Assembly: GCF_000498535.1 (NCBI RefSeq)
Contig: NZ_AVGG01000001.1
Location: 186,001-250,000, forward strand
DNA: 64,000 nucleotides
Reading direction: 5' to 3'
DNA from: Flavobacterium limnosediminis JC2902
Lineage (GTDB): Bacteria; Bacteroidota; Bacteroidia; Flavobacteriales; Flavobacteriaceae
Position 1 is the stretch's first letter. The number at the start of each line of letters is the position of its first letter. A program made the translations under genes and the position numbers. Below the pieces are notes generated by a model. It saw only the letters and a program-made list of their open reading frames with translations, searched no databases and was not told where the DNA came from. Positions 14,443 through 23,513 of this stretch are shown piece after piece.

Positions 14443-17193
14443 ATGAAACTTAACTTTTTAGTAACTACTCTTTTATTTACACTTATTTCTTTTGCACAAA
14501 AGGGAACGGTTACAGGTACCATTACGGACAAGGACATGAACAATGAAGCGCTTCCTTTTGCCACCGTAATGATCAAAGGAACCACTAATGGCATTAACAC
14601 AGACGAACAAGGCAACTATACGCTTTCCGTTTCCGAGGGAAATCACGTTTTACTAATTTCCTTTTTAGGATACGAAAGTGCGGAAATCCCTTTTACCATT
14701 AAAAGCGGAGAAACAAAAACAATAAACCAGGCTTTGGGCTCTAAAGGAGTGGAACTTCAGGATGTGGTTATTAAGGTGGAACAAAACCGCGAAAAAGAAA
14801 CCGCCCTTTTGGTGGAACAGAAAAAAGCGGTAGAAATCAAACAGACCATCGGAGCACAGGAACTTTCCCGAAAAGGGGTTACCGATGTAGCTACAGCTGT
14901 TACCAAAACAACAGGAATCACAAAACAAGAAGGCTCAGGAAATATTTATGTACGTGGTTTGGGAGACCGCTACAATTCAACAACCATGAACGGTTTGCCT
15001 ATTCCCTCCAACGATCCGGAGAAGAAAAACATTAAACTTGAAATCTTTCCTACCGACATTGTTGAATCGGTTTCCATCGACAAAGTTTACAACGGGAAAA
15101 TATTCGGTGACTTTGCCGGCGGGAATGTGGACATCACTTCTAAAAACATCAAAGGAAAAGACCTTTTAAAATTAGACATCGGTGCCGGTGCCAATTCAAA
15201 TGCCGTTAAGGAAGACAACTTTTTGCTTTTGAAAGGATACCGCGCTTCCGGATTCAGTAATCCTGCAAATCCGTCAACCATCAACACGTATGATTTTAAC
15301 ACGTTACAACTTGAAGGAAATGCCCCTTTTTCGGGTTCGTTAGGACTTTCGGGAGGAAAAGCTTTCAATATCGGATCGGAAGGAAAACTGAGCTTGTTCG
15401 GAACAGGATCTTTCGGAAACGAATACACCTCAAAAAGAGACGGATATGCCAAAGGCGGTGTGAACGGTGATGCTAGTTTAATCAATAAAGATTTTGAGAC
15501 GTATTCTTCGATCGGATACAACACGAACACTACCGGATTGGCAAACATCGGATACAAAATAAACAGAAACAACAAAATCAGTTTCAACTCGGTTTTCATT
15601 AACTCATCCAAACAAACCAAAGACGAGTATTACGGTTATGTAGCCGATTTGGCCAATGACGGTAACGGACTGATACGTCGTTTACAATATGAAAAAAACA
15701 CGCTTTTCGTAAACCAATTATTGGGTGAACATACTTTCAGCGAACGAATCAAAGCCACTTGGGGTATTGCCCGAAATTCAATTGACGGAGACATGCCGGA
15801 CAGGGCTACCAACAGTTTCAGAAGCACCGACGCCGGTTATCAGATCATTTCACAATCCGCTCCAGACAACAACCGTTATTTCCAAAGACTGGAGGAAACC
15901 GAAAATGTAGCCAATGCCGCCATCGACTATAAATTCAAAAAAGACGAAAACAACGATTTCAAAGGAAGAATAACCTTGGGATACAATGGCCGTTCAAAAA
16001 ACAGAACTTTTGAAGCCACTCAGTTTAACTTTAAAACAGCCAGTTCTTATTTAACCACCATTGTAGATATCAACAATCTGGATACGTTCTACAATCAGGA
16101 AAATTATGCTGCCGGTGTTTTCGAAATTTCCACCTATTCCGGTGGGCCTGACGATGCAAATGCTTTGGATCCGCAAAAATATACCGGTGACCAATCTATT
16201 CATGGAGGATATTTAAACACCGAATACAAATTCAGCAATAAATTCACGGCTTCATTAGGATTGAGAGGAGAAAACATCTATCAGAAAGTAAAATGGAAAA
16301 CGCAGCTGGATCCTATTGGTGATGAGGACGACTTTAACAAAACCACATTCTTACCGAGTCTGATCGTAAAATATGAGGTAAACGACAAACAAAATTTACG
16401 CTTTGGCGCAAGTAAGACATATACATTACCGCAATTTAAGGAAAGAGCCATGTTCGTATATGAAGATATCACGGAAGTTAAAATCGGTAACAAGGATTTA
16501 TACCCTTCCGATAATTACAATGTGGATGTGAAATGGGAATATTTCCCTAAGGCTGAAGAAGTGATTTCGGTGGGCGCTTTCGGTAAATACATTCTGAATC
16601 CGATAAATGAAATCACCATCGCGTCATCAACCAATGATATCTCTTTCGTAAACACCGGAAATAACGGATATGTAGCGGGAATTGAGGCCGAAATAAGAAA
16701 AACAATATTGGGCTTCGGCGAGAACGACACCCAAAAATTAACCGCTGGCCTAAACGCTTCCTATATGTATACCACTCAGGAACTGGACAGCAAAAAGGTG
16801 GAAGACGAAACAATTTACCAGGCCATTTTTACCAACAGTAAAGCGGCATTCACGGGAGCATCACCATTACTGCTCAATACCGACGTTTCTTTCTTAAAGG
16901 AATGGAACAATAAAGACAGTAACATTTCGGCAACACTTGCTTATTCCTATTTCTCGGATCGACTGTATGCTATCGGAACAAACATGAAAGGAGATCAGGT
17001 GGATAAGGCTGTCGGAGCACTGGATTTTATTTTCAAATCTAAAATCAACAAAAATCTTGGATTGGGATTATCCGCCAAAAACCTTCTGAATCCTAAAATA
17101 GAAAGAGTTCAGGAAAATGCGAACGGCGATGTAACCCTGTTATCATATACTAAAGGAATTAATTTTGGTATCGGACTTAATTATCAGTTTTAA
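14443..17193 (+). CDS. TonB-dependent outer membrane receptor with carboxypeptidase-like domain
   Basis: The 916-residue protein has a signal peptide (cleavage near SFAQ|KG), a carboxypeptidase-regulatory-like beta domain (about 20-105) and a TonB plug (about 120-235, with LSRKGVTDVATAV and YVRGLGDRYNSTTMNG). A long beta-barrel ends in an aromatic residue (GIGLNYQF), as outer membrane proteins do. It imports a substrate using TonB energy. The next gene is a beta-helix lipoprotein without SusD similarity. The divergent PhoB/PhoR-like system suggests regulation by phosphate or another envelope-sensed nutrient. A rho-independent terminator follows, so the receptor and the lipoprotein may be separate units under common control. 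Confidence 0.9.
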   Translation: MKLNFLVTTLLFTLISFAQKGTVTGTITDKDMNNEALPFATVMIKGTTNGINTDEQGNYTLSVSEGNHVLLISFLGYESAEIPFTIKSGETKTINQALGSKGVELQDVVIKVEQNREKETALLVEQKKAVEIKQTIGAQELSRKGVTDVATAVTKTTGITKQEGSGNIYVRGLGDRYNSTTMNGLPIPSNDPEKKNIKLEIFPTDIVESVSIDKVYNGKIFGDFAGGNVDITSKNIKGKDLLKLDIGAGANSNAVKEDNFLLLKGYRASGFSNPANPSTINTYDFNTLQLEGNAPFSGSLGLSGGKAFNIGSEGKLSLFGTGSFGNEYTSKRDGYAKGGVNGDASLINKDFETYSSIGYNTNTTGLANIGYKINRNNKISFNSVFINSSKQTKDEYYGYVADLANDGNGLIRRLQYEKNTLFVNQLLGEHTFSERIKATWGIARNSIDGDMPDRATNSFRSTDAGYQIISQSAPDNNRYFQRLEETENVANAAIDYKFKKDENNDFKGRITLGYNGRSKNRTFEATQFNFKTASSYLTTIVDINNLDTFYNQENYAAGVFEISTYSGGPDDANALDPQKYTGDQSIHGGYLNTEYKFSNKFTASLGLRGENIYQKVKWKTQLDPIGDEDDFNKTTFLPSLIVKYEVNDKQNLRFGASKTYTLPQFKERAMFVYEDITEVKIGNKDLYPSDNYNVDVKWEYFPKAEEVISVGAFGKYILNPINEITIASSTNDISFVNTGNNGYVAGIEAEIRKTILGFGENDTQKLTAGLNASYMYTTQELDSKKVEDETIYQAIFTNSKAAFTGASPLLLNTDVSFLKEWNNKDSNISATLAYSYFSDRLYAIGTNMKGDQVDKAVGALDFIFKSKINKNLGLGLSAKNLLNPKIERVQENANGDVTLLSYTKGINFGIGLNYQF

Positions 17194-17201
17194 AAACAAC
17201 C

Positions 17202-17227
17202 AAAGAGCGGCAATTGTCGCTCTTTTT
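17202..17227 (+). terminator. Terminator after TonB-dependent receptor
   Basis: Stem AAAGAGCG/CGCTCTTT (17202-17209 with 17218-17225) followed by a T-run, directly after the stop codon. Confidence 0.8.
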
Positions 17228-17309
17228 ATTTACCGAAAACTTTTGTTTACATGCGTAACATTCACTTAATACAAAACAGGGCAGAAGTTAAAACAAAGTT
17301 CATAATCGC

Positions 17310-17335
17310 TTAACGCTCATTAAACAAACATAAAG
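17310..17335. promoter_or_regulatory. Candidate operator repeat before beta-helix lipoprotein
   Basis: TTAAC (17310), TTAAAC (17320) and ATAAAG (17330) recur every 10 bases upstream of the lipoprotein start, resembling the array before the TonB receptor. The pattern is short and AT-rich. Confidence 0.35.
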
Positions 17336-17378
17336 CAATTTTGCCTCAGAAACATAACTATTAAAATCAAACAAGAAA

Positions 17379-18557
17379 ATGAAAAAATCATTCTTAAAAT
17401 TATTCGGACTTTTGGCCATGTCGGCTGCCGTATTAACAAGTTGTTCAAAAGAAGATGACGAACCAACACCACCGTCTTCCTCTTTCGTTGCCGATGCCAC
17501 TAACTTCCAAGGAACAATTAACGACGGAACAGTTACTTTAAACTCAACTTTAGTTTACAAATTAACTGGTAAAATCCAAGTAAATTCCGGAGCCACTTTA
17601 ATCATTCCTGCCGGAACAAAAATTGAAGGCATGAACGGAACAAGCTCTTATATTGCAGTAGCTCAAGGCGGAAAAATAAATGTGTTGGGAACAGCTTCCA
17701 GTCCGGTTGTCTTTACCAGCGGAAAAACAAACAAAGCGCCTGGTGACTGGGGCGGATTGGTAATCTGTGGAAAAGCGCCAATCAATATCGGTTCCACAAC
17801 CGCACAATCAGAAGTTGCCGATTTAACTTACGGAGGCACAATTTCAAACGACAATTCAGGAGTACTTCAATATTTAAGAATTGAATATGCCGGTGCTGCT
17901 TTTAACGCAACAAAAGAATTTAACGGTATTTCGTTCTTTGGAGTAGGTTCCGGAACAGTTGTAGAAAACGTAGAAGCATATCATGGTGCTGATGATGGTT
18001 TCGAATTCTTCGGTGGAACGGTAAACACAACAAAACTGGTTTCTATCGGTAACGAAGACGATCAGTTTGACTGGACAGAAGGATGGAACGGTACGAATTC
18101 TAACTGGTACGGGAAATTAGATTTCGGAAAAGGAAACAGAGGAATCGAAGCAGACAACTATGAGTTTAACTTTGACGCTTCTCCTACCTCGAACCCTACC
18201 ATTTCAAACATTACCCTAATAGGCCCTGGAAGTACTGCAGATGCTAATATTTACACAGAAAATCAGGCATTCAAATTAAGAAGAGGAACTAAAGGAATCT
18301 TTAGCAACATCTTTATTAAAGATTTTAAAGTTGGATTCGATGTGGAACACGACCAGACAATTGCCTATGTTGCTAACCAGACATTAAAAGCAACAGCCGC
18401 TAAATTTGACGGTATCGCAACAAACACTAAAGGAAAGAAAACCGATGCGTCATCATCAGACGTTAGTGGTATTGCTACCCTTTCAGACACAGCTACAGGT
18501 GCAGGAAACGGTGCAGCTGCTCCTTCATGGACAGCACAATGGACAGTAGGTTTCTAA
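17379..18557 (+). CDS. Outer-surface lipoprotein with right-handed beta-helix
   Basis: The 392-residue protein has a lipoprotein signal ending LTSCSKEDDE; acidic residues after the Cys favour surface export in Bacteroidota. The body contains repeating short beta strands such as LIIPAGTKIEG, IAVAQGGKINVLG and VVFTSGK, then a parallel-beta-helix region rich in G, N and aromatic residues (YHGADDGFEFFGG; FDWTEGWNG). Acidic clusters (EDDQFDWTE) could bind metal. In position it replaces the SusD partner normally found after a TonB receptor, so it may be the surface capture protein for the same substrate. The substrate is not known; phosphate or a phosphorylated compound is suggested only by the neighbouring PhoB/PhoR-like genes. 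Confidence 0.75.
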   Translation: MKKSFLKLFGLLAMSAAVLTSCSKEDDEPTPPSSSFVADATNFQGTINDGTVTLNSTLVYKLTGKIQVNSGATLIIPAGTKIEGMNGTSSYIAVAQGGKINVLGTASSPVVFTSGKTNKAPGDWGGLVICGKAPINIGSTTAQSEVADLTYGGTISNDNSGVLQYLRIEYAGAAFNATKEFNGISFFGVGSGTVVENVEAYHGADDGFEFFGGTVNTTKLVSIGNEDDQFDWTEGWNGTNSNWYGKLDFGKGNRGIEADNYEFNFDASPTSNPTISNITLIGPGSTADANIYTENQAFKLRRGTKGIFSNIFIKDFKVGFDVEHDQTIAYVANQTLKATAAKFDGIATNTKGKKTDASSSDVSGIATLSDTATGAGNGAAAPSWTAQWTVGF

Positions 18558-18583
18558 TCTGAAAATACTCTAAAAAAACAAGA

Positions 18584-18613
18584 AAAGCGTCCTTAATTTG
18601 AGGACGCTTTTTT
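18584..18613 (+). terminator. Terminator after beta-helix lipoprotein
   Basis: Stem AAGCGTCCT/AGGACGCTT with loop TAATTTG, followed by seven T. Confidence 0.85.
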
Positions 18614-18675
18614 TACAACTATTTTTGGCACATATTTTGAAAATATTTTTATATCTTTACGCAATATTAGTTCAC

Positions 18676-19020
18676 ATGAAGAAAAATTACTTTAATATTA
18701 TTCTTATCGCCGTTTTCCTGTTCTCCATGAGCGTTGCTGCTCAGGAAGGCAAGACGGCATCGTCTGTGAACAAAACCCAAGAAAACACCATTGAAGGTTT
18801 AAGCATCTACCCCAACCCAACCAGCGGGGATAAGATTTACATTGTTTCCAAATTATCTCTCGATAAGGAAGTTGAAATTTTTGATGTACTTGGTAAACGA
18901 ATCCTTCAGACTACAATCAGTTCTAAAGAACTTAATATCGGCAACCTCAACGCCGGTGTTTACATCATCAAAATAAAAGAGGGTGATGCTTCAGCAACAA
19001 GAAAGCTGATTGTTAAATAA
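18676..19020 (+). CDS. Miniature secreted protein made almost only of a T9SS sorting domain
   Basis: I start at ATG 18676 (MKKNYFN, 114 residues); the longer frame from 18598 runs through the terminator of the previous gene. A signal peptide ends near VAAQ|EG. After some 20 polar residues, the rest is a type A T9SS C-terminal domain: LSIYPNPTSG, VEIFDVLGKRI, LNIGNLNAGVYIIKI and ending RKLIVK. No functional domain precedes the sorting signal, so after normal CTD removal only a peptide of about 20 residues would remain. It may be a relic, a decoy or a small secreted factor. The next gene is a full-length T9SS cargo, separated by tandem repeats and its own promoter. Confidence 0.8.
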   Translation: MKKNYFNIILIAVFLFSMSVAAQEGKTASSVNKTQENTIEGLSIYPNPTSGDKIYIVSKLSLDKEVEIFDVLGKRILQTTISSKELNIGNLNAGVYIIKIKEGDASATRKLIVK

Positions 19021-19033
19021 TTGCAACGCAATT

Positions 19034-19069
19034 AATCTTTATTTTAATCTTTATTTTAATCTTTATTTC
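19034..19069. repeat. 12-bp tandem repeat, three units
   Basis: The unit AATCTTTATTTT is repeated at 19034, 19046 and 19058 (last base changed), between the two T9SS genes and immediately before the promoter of the second. Confidence 0.9.
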
Positions 19070-19080
19070 ATATAGAAAAG

Positions 19081-19111
19081 TTTTACAATCTGTAAATACT
19101 TGTTATATTTG
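19081..19111 (+). promoter_or_regulatory. Promoter of T9SS cargo gene
   Basis: TTTT (19081) and a perfect -7 element TATATTTG (19104-19111) are separated by 19 bases, matching the Bacteroidota sigma-ABfr consensus. The start codon follows 27 bases later. Confidence 0.65.
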
Positions 19112-19138
19112 TCGTCCAATTTTTAATTTCAATCAAAA

Positions 19139-20881
19139 ATGAAACAAATTTACACTTTATTGTTAACTTTAGTAGTTAGCACGCTTTCCTTTGGACAAAC
19201 GTTCTATTCTGAGAATATGGGAGTACCGACTGGAACTACAGCTATAGCAGCCTATGCAGCTCAAACAGCGCCTGCTACTTTCCAAAATTCCACACCAATT
19301 GTATATTCCGGAACAGGAACTGCAAGAGCTACATCATCTTCATCATATACCGGTGCTTCGGGTGGTGGAAACATATTCTTAACCGTAACCTCTTCTGTAG
19401 GTAATTTTTTTCAAATCGACGGATTAAACACTTCCAGCCACAATGCAGCAGACATTCAGTTGTCTTTCGGATACCTGACGAACGCTACATCCACACACCT
19501 TGTAGTGGAACAAAGTACGAATGGCGGAACAAACTGGACCCCGATTACATACACCCAGAACACTACTACTTCATGGAATTTAGTTACGGTAACCGGAGGA
19601 CAAATCCCTTCATCAGCAACATTATCATTACGATTTACAAATCCTTCAACCACTTCTGCTCAAATGCGTCTTGATGATGTGAAATTAACAAACGTTTCCT
19701 CATCATGTAGTTTAGCCCCAGGAACACCTACAGCGGTTTGCGATGCCAACACCCTGACTTTAGACACTTATACCGCCACAATCCCATACGTAGGAGCAGG
19801 AAATGCAACTTATACCATAAACACATCAACAGGAACCGTTGGAGGAGACAACCCAACCTCTGTTGCAGCCGGAAATATAATTATTAACGGGATTCCGGAA
19901 GACACCGACATTACCGTTACTATTACAGGCGGGACTTGTAACATAGTAGTACCGATAACATCACCACACTGTATAACGGCCAATTCTTTACCTTACAACG
20001 AGTCTTTCAACTATACTCCTGCTACGGTTTTAAGTTCTACACAAATGTGGAGTCCGTTTTCTACAGGTGACGATATCGTAGTGACTTCAGGTAACCTATC
20101 ATATCCCGGCATCACTTCATCCGGAAATTCTGTAACTTTTATTGGCACAGGCAGAGACGCAAGAACACCTTTAACAACTGTGTCTACTGGAACCATTTAT
20201 GCTTCATTTATAGTAAACATAACAGACGTTTCAACTGTTGTAAACGACTTAACAGACGTTACTTATTTTGCATTATTTGACCAAAGCACCTCCAATTTCA
20301 CCGACGCAAGATTATGGCATAGAAGAAACGGGACACAATCTCAATTTGGTGTATCCACAAGTAACACCACTGCATCAGTAATATGGTCTCCAAACTTGCA
20401 CACTCCCGGAACTCCAGTATACCTATCATTTGGATATGATTTCGCAACACAGATCGTAACTTTAACTGAAAACCCAACCATTGGAGGCTCAGCAGTTCCT
20501 TCTGTTTATGCAACTTTAGCCGCTCCAATTTCATCTATCGGTGGTTTTGCTCTTCGTCAGGATTCAACGAACGCTACGCCAAACCTTATCATAGACGAGT
20601 TGAGAATTGCCACTACTCCTAACTTTACGTTATCGACAACAAGCTTTGACAACATTTTAGGACTAAACATCTACCCTAACCCTACTAACGACATCTTACA
20701 CATCGCTACAACAGCAAACAGCGTTAAAACTATTGCTATTTATGATGTTGTTGGAAAACAGGTTTTAAACACTACCACTTCAAACGAAGTAATCAACGTT
20801 TCAAGTTTAAACAAAGGTGTTTACATGGTTAAAATCACTGAAGAAGGAAAAACTGCTACAAGAAAATTAGTAGTAAAATAA
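19139..20881 (+). CDS. T9SS-secreted protein with type A sorting domain
   Basis: The 580-residue protein has a signal peptide ending LSFGQ|TF. Two beta-rich regions follow (about 20-185, ending in RLDDVKLTN as in jelly-roll 'choice-of-anchor' modules, and about 290-500), separated by a Thr/Gly-rich linker. The final 80 residues are a T9SS type A C-terminal domain: LNIYPNPTNDIL, TIAIYDVVGKQV, SSLNKGVYMVKI and ending RKLVVK. It is expected to cross the outer membrane by T9SS and be released or attached to the cell surface. No catalytic motif was recognised; adhesion or carbohydrate contact is a guess. Confidence 0.85.
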   Translation: MKQIYTLLLTLVVSTLSFGQTFYSENMGVPTGTTAIAAYAAQTAPATFQNSTPIVYSGTGTARATSSSSYTGASGGGNIFLTVTSSVGNFFQIDGLNTSSHNAADIQLSFGYLTNATSTHLVVEQSTNGGTNWTPITYTQNTTTSWNLVTVTGGQIPSSATLSLRFTNPSTTSAQMRLDDVKLTNVSSSCSLAPGTPTAVCDANTLTLDTYTATIPYVGAGNATYTINTSTGTVGGDNPTSVAAGNIIINGIPEDTDITVTITGGTCNIVVPITSPHCITANSLPYNESFNYTPATVLSSTQMWSPFSTGDDIVVTSGNLSYPGITSSGNSVTFIGTGRDARTPLTTVSTGTIYASFIVNITDVSTVVNDLTDVTYFALFDQSTSNFTDARLWHRRNGTQSQFGVSTSNTTASVIWSPNLHTPGTPVYLSFGYDFATQIVTLTENPTIGGSAVPSVYATLAAPISSIGGFALRQDSTNATPNLIIDELRIATTPNFTLSTTSFDNILGLNIYPNPTNDILHIATTANSVKTIAIYDVVGKQVLNTTTSNEVINVSSLNKGVYMVKITEEGKTATRKLVVK

Positions 20882-20901
20882 TTCTTTTTACCCGCATAAA
20901 G

Positions 20902-20932
20902 AAAGCATCAGCGAAAGTTGGTGCTTTTTTAT
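20902..20932 (+). terminator. Terminator after T9SS cargo gene
   Basis: Stem AAAGCATCA/TTGGTGCTTT with one wobble pair and loop GCGAAAG, followed by a T-run that runs into the next promoter. Confidence 0.7.
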
Positions 20933-20937
20933 TTTTG

Positions 20938-20945
20938 TACATTTG
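20938..20945 (+). promoter_or_regulatory. -7 element directly at the LuxE-like start codon
   Basis: TACATTTG lies only 4 bases before the ATG at 20950, so the transcript would start at or next to the start codon (leaderless). A TTG 17 bases upstream is a weak -33 candidate. Confidence 0.5.
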
Positions 20946-20949
20946 CCTC

Positions 20950-21930
20950 ATGTTATCAACGTCCGACATCTTTCATATCGCCTCCAAAAAAGAGTTTGAA
21001 AAAATCACTCTTAAGGTATTTCGTTACCAATACGACAACAATTTGGTGTATCAAAAATTTTGCGACTTACTGAAGAAAAACAAAACGAACGTAAAATCCA
21101 TTGCTGAAATTCCGTTTTTACCGATACAGTTTTTCAAAACACACGATGTTGTAAGTTCCACCGAACCCATACAAATCACTTTTACCAGTAGTGGAACCAC
21201 CGGCATGACCACCAGCCGTCATTTGGTAACCGATTTGAATTTCTACGAGGAAAGTTTCCGACTGGGATTTTCGCAATTCTACGGAAACATAGAAGATTAT
21301 GTGGTTTTGGCCCTGCTCCCTTCTTATCTGGAACGCGAAGGTTCGTCTTTAATCTATATGGCAAAAGACCTGATTGAATGCTCCAACCAACCGGACAGCG
21401 GTTTTTACCTGCACAATTACAGCGAACTTACAGAAAAACTCATCGCTCTCGATGAATCAGGTCAAAATGTGATTCTGATTGGTGTAACTTACGCTTTACT
21501 GGATTTGATTGAGAAACAAAACTTCCAACTAAAGAACACCATCATCATGGAAACCGGCGGCATGAAAGGCAAACGCAAGGAAATTATCCGCGAAGAACTG
21601 CATGACATTCTCTGCAATGGTTTCGGTGTTTCCAAAATCCATTCCGAATACGGGATGACCGAACTGCTATCGCAGGCCTATTCCCTAGGTGACGGGGTTT
21701 TCGAATGTCCGCCCTGGATGGAAATCCTCATTCGCGATACCGAAGACGCTTTAAGTTACGTCGCTGAAGGAAAAACCGGAGGCATCAACGTAATTGACCT
21801 GGCCAATCTGAATTCGTGTTCATTCATCGCTACACAAGATTTGGGTAAAAAATATCCCAACCATTCTTTTGAAGTATTGGGACGTTTTGATAATTCCGAT
21901 ATTCGGGGTTGCAATCTGATGGTATTATAA
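20950..21930 (+). CDS. LuxE-family acyl-protein synthetase-like enzyme
   Basis: I start at ATG 20950 (MLSTSDIFHIA, 326 residues), because an upstream ATG at 20935 lies within the promoter. The protein resembles LuxE/acyl-protein synthetases, members of the adenylate-forming superfamily: TFTSSGTTGMTTSRH (about 77-91) is the nucleotide-binding P-loop and HSEYGMTELLSQAYS is the second core motif. It probably activates a carboxylic acid as an acyl-adenylate and passes it to a thiol or carrier. No luxCD-type reductase or acyl-carrier gene is adjacent, so the product is unknown. Confidence 0.8.
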   Translation: MLSTSDIFHIASKKEFEKITLKVFRYQYDNNLVYQKFCDLLKKNKTNVKSIAEIPFLPIQFFKTHDVVSSTEPIQITFTSSGTTGMTTSRHLVTDLNFYEESFRLGFSQFYGNIEDYVVLALLPSYLEREGSSLIYMAKDLIECSNQPDSGFYLHNYSELTEKLIALDESGQNVILIGVTYALLDLIEKQNFQLKNTIIMETGGMKGKRKEIIREELHDILCNGFGVSKIHSEYGMTELLSQAYSLGDGVFECPPWMEILIRDTEDALSYVAEGKTGGINVIDLANLNSCSFIATQDLGKKYPNHSFEVLGRFDNSDIRGCNLMVL

Positions 21931-21988
21931 AGTTTATTCGGCGATTTGATTTTTCGCAAAACAACGCACCGATTTCATAAAAAGAAAA

Positions 21989-22037
21989 ATTCGTGAATTC
22001 GTGGCGTTAAAATTTTATGTACCACGAATTCACGAAT
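21989..22037. repeat. 16-bp-arm inverted repeat between convergent genes
   Basis: ATTCGTGAATTCGTGG (21989-22004) and its exact reverse complement (22022-22037) are separated by 17 bases. Placed between the convergent LuxE-like and tyrS genes, it may act as a bidirectional terminator. It shares the CCACGAATT word with the repeat at 55063. Confidence 0.85.
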
Positions 22038-22061
22038 AAAAAAATAATATTATTCTACTAT

Positions 22062-23351
22062 TTATTTCACTTTAATTACATAATAATTCTTCTTCCCTTT
22101 TTGCAAAAGCAGGAACTGATTATTGATCAGATCTTTCGAGGAAATCATGTAGTCTTCCGCCACTTTTTCCTTATTCAGAGAAATGGCGTTTTGTTTCAGC
22201 TCTCTGCGGGCATCACTATTGGAAGCCAGAAAATTGGTTTTGGCAGCAAGGGCGGCAATCATATCCAAACCGGTTTCAATATCCGTCATCGACAATTCCG
22301 CTTGCGGCACTCCTTCAAAAACTTCCAAGAATGTTTTTTCATCCAATTTCTTTAGCTCATCCATTGACGGACTGAAGAAAGCTTGGGAAGCCGCAATGGC
22401 ATTATTCAAATCTTCCTGAGAATGAACCATCACAGTGATTTCTTCCGCCAAACGTTTCTGCAACACTCTTAAATGTGGCGCCTCATTGTGTTCCGCTATT
22501 AATTTTTCAATGGTTTCCTTATCTAAAAACGTGAAAATTTTGATGTATTTTTCCGCATCAACATCCGAAGTATTTAACCAATATTGGTAAAATTTGTACG
22601 GAGAAGTTCTTTCGGCATCCAACCAGATATTTCCGCCTTCCGACTTTCCGAATTTCGTACCATCCGCTTTTGTAATTAACGGACAAGTTAATGCATACGC
22701 TTTTCCGCTTTCAATACGACGCACCAATTCCGTTCCCGTGGTGATATTTCCCCACTGATCGCTTCCCCCCATTTGCAACGTACATTTTTTTGCTCTGTAC
22801 AAATGTAAAAAGTCATATCCCTGAACCAACTGATACGTAAATTCCGTAAAGGACATTCCTTCAGCCGTTTCACCGGTTAATCGTTTCTTCACCGAATCTT
22901 TTGCCATCATGTAATTCACGGTGATGTGTTTCCCGACATCGCGAATGAAGTCCAAAAACGAGAACTCTTTCATCCAGTCGTAATTATTCACCAATTCGGC
23001 CGCATTTGACGCATCGGATGTAAAATCCAAAAATCGCGACAATTGCCCCTTAATGGCGTCCTGATTGTGACGCAAGGTAGCCTCATCCAATAAATTTCTT
23101 TCATTGGACTTCCCAGACGGATCCCCAATCATACCAGTTGCTCCGCCAACAAGCGCCAATGGTTTGTGTCCGCTTAACTGAAAATGCTTCAGCAGCATCA
23201 CGCCTACCAGGTGTCCTATATGCAATGAATCGGCAGTTGGATCAATGCCCACATACGCCACACGCATCTGCTCCAACAAATGTTCTTCCGTGCCTGGCAT
23301 TACGTCGTGGAGCATTCCTCTCCAAGTCACTTCTTCAATAAAATTCTTCAT
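22062..23351 (-). CDS. tyrS: Tyrosyl-tRNA synthetase
   Basis: I start at ATG 23351 ([14 protein letters not shown], 429 residues); the 18 extra codons upstream show no family similarity. The class I signature appears as [13 protein letters not shown] (HIGH), and the KMSKS loop is KFGKSEGGN. An S4-like RNA-binding tail ends the protein ([16 protein letters not shown]). It attaches tyrosine to tRNA-Tyr. A perfect -7 element lies about 52 bases upstream of this start, which supports it. Confidence 0.95.
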   Translation of the reverse strand: MKNFIEEVTWRGMLHDVMPGTEEHLLEQMRVAYVGIDPTADSLHIGHLVGVMLLKHFQLSGHKPLALVGGATGMIGDPSGKSNERNLLDEATLRHNQDAIKGQLSRFLDFTSDASNAAELVNNYDWMKEFSFLDFIRDVGKHITVNYMMAKDSVKKRLTGETAEGMSFTEFTYQLVQGYDFLHLYRAKKCTLQMGGSDQWGNITTGTELVRRIESGKAYALTCPLITKADGTKFGKSEGGNIWLDAERTSPYKFYQYWLNTSDVDAEKYIKIFTFLDKETIEKLIAEHNEAPHLRVLQKRLAEEITVMVHSQEDLNNAIAASQAFFSPSMDELKKLDEKTFLEVFEGVPQAELSMTDIETGLDMIAALAAKTNFLASNSDARRELKQNAISLNKEKVAEDYMISSKDLINNQFLLLQKGKKNYYVIKVK

Positions 23352-23402
23352 GTCTGTATTCAATTTACTTTCGTCAGTTCCGCCATTTAGGCTCCGTGTT
23401 CG

Positions 23403-23410
23403 CAAAGATA
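23403..23410 (-). promoter_or_regulatory. -7 element for tyrS
   Basis: The minus strand reads TATCTTTG, a perfect match to the consensus, 52 bases upstream of the chosen tyrS start. The longer ORF would begin 2 bases from it. Confidence 0.5.
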
Positions 23411-23513
23411 AAATTTATTGTTGATTTGGATATTCGTTTGTACGGATATTTGGGCGTTTGGTTATCCGAAAAAAAATTACGTTTCATGAATTCATTATTC
23501 GTAATTTCGCCAT

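Noticed and set aside
15087-15620. 177-residue minus-strand frame inside the TonB receptor gene
   Set aside because: Antisense shadow of a barrel gene rich in regular codon patterns; the Pro-rich product has no domain.
20935-20949. Five-codon N-terminal extension of the LuxE-like protein
   Set aside because: The extra codons lie across a perfect -7 element, so transcription would begin after them.
23352-23405. 18-codon N-terminal extension of TyrS
   Set aside because: The residues lack family similarity and the extension would start 2 bases from the -7 element.
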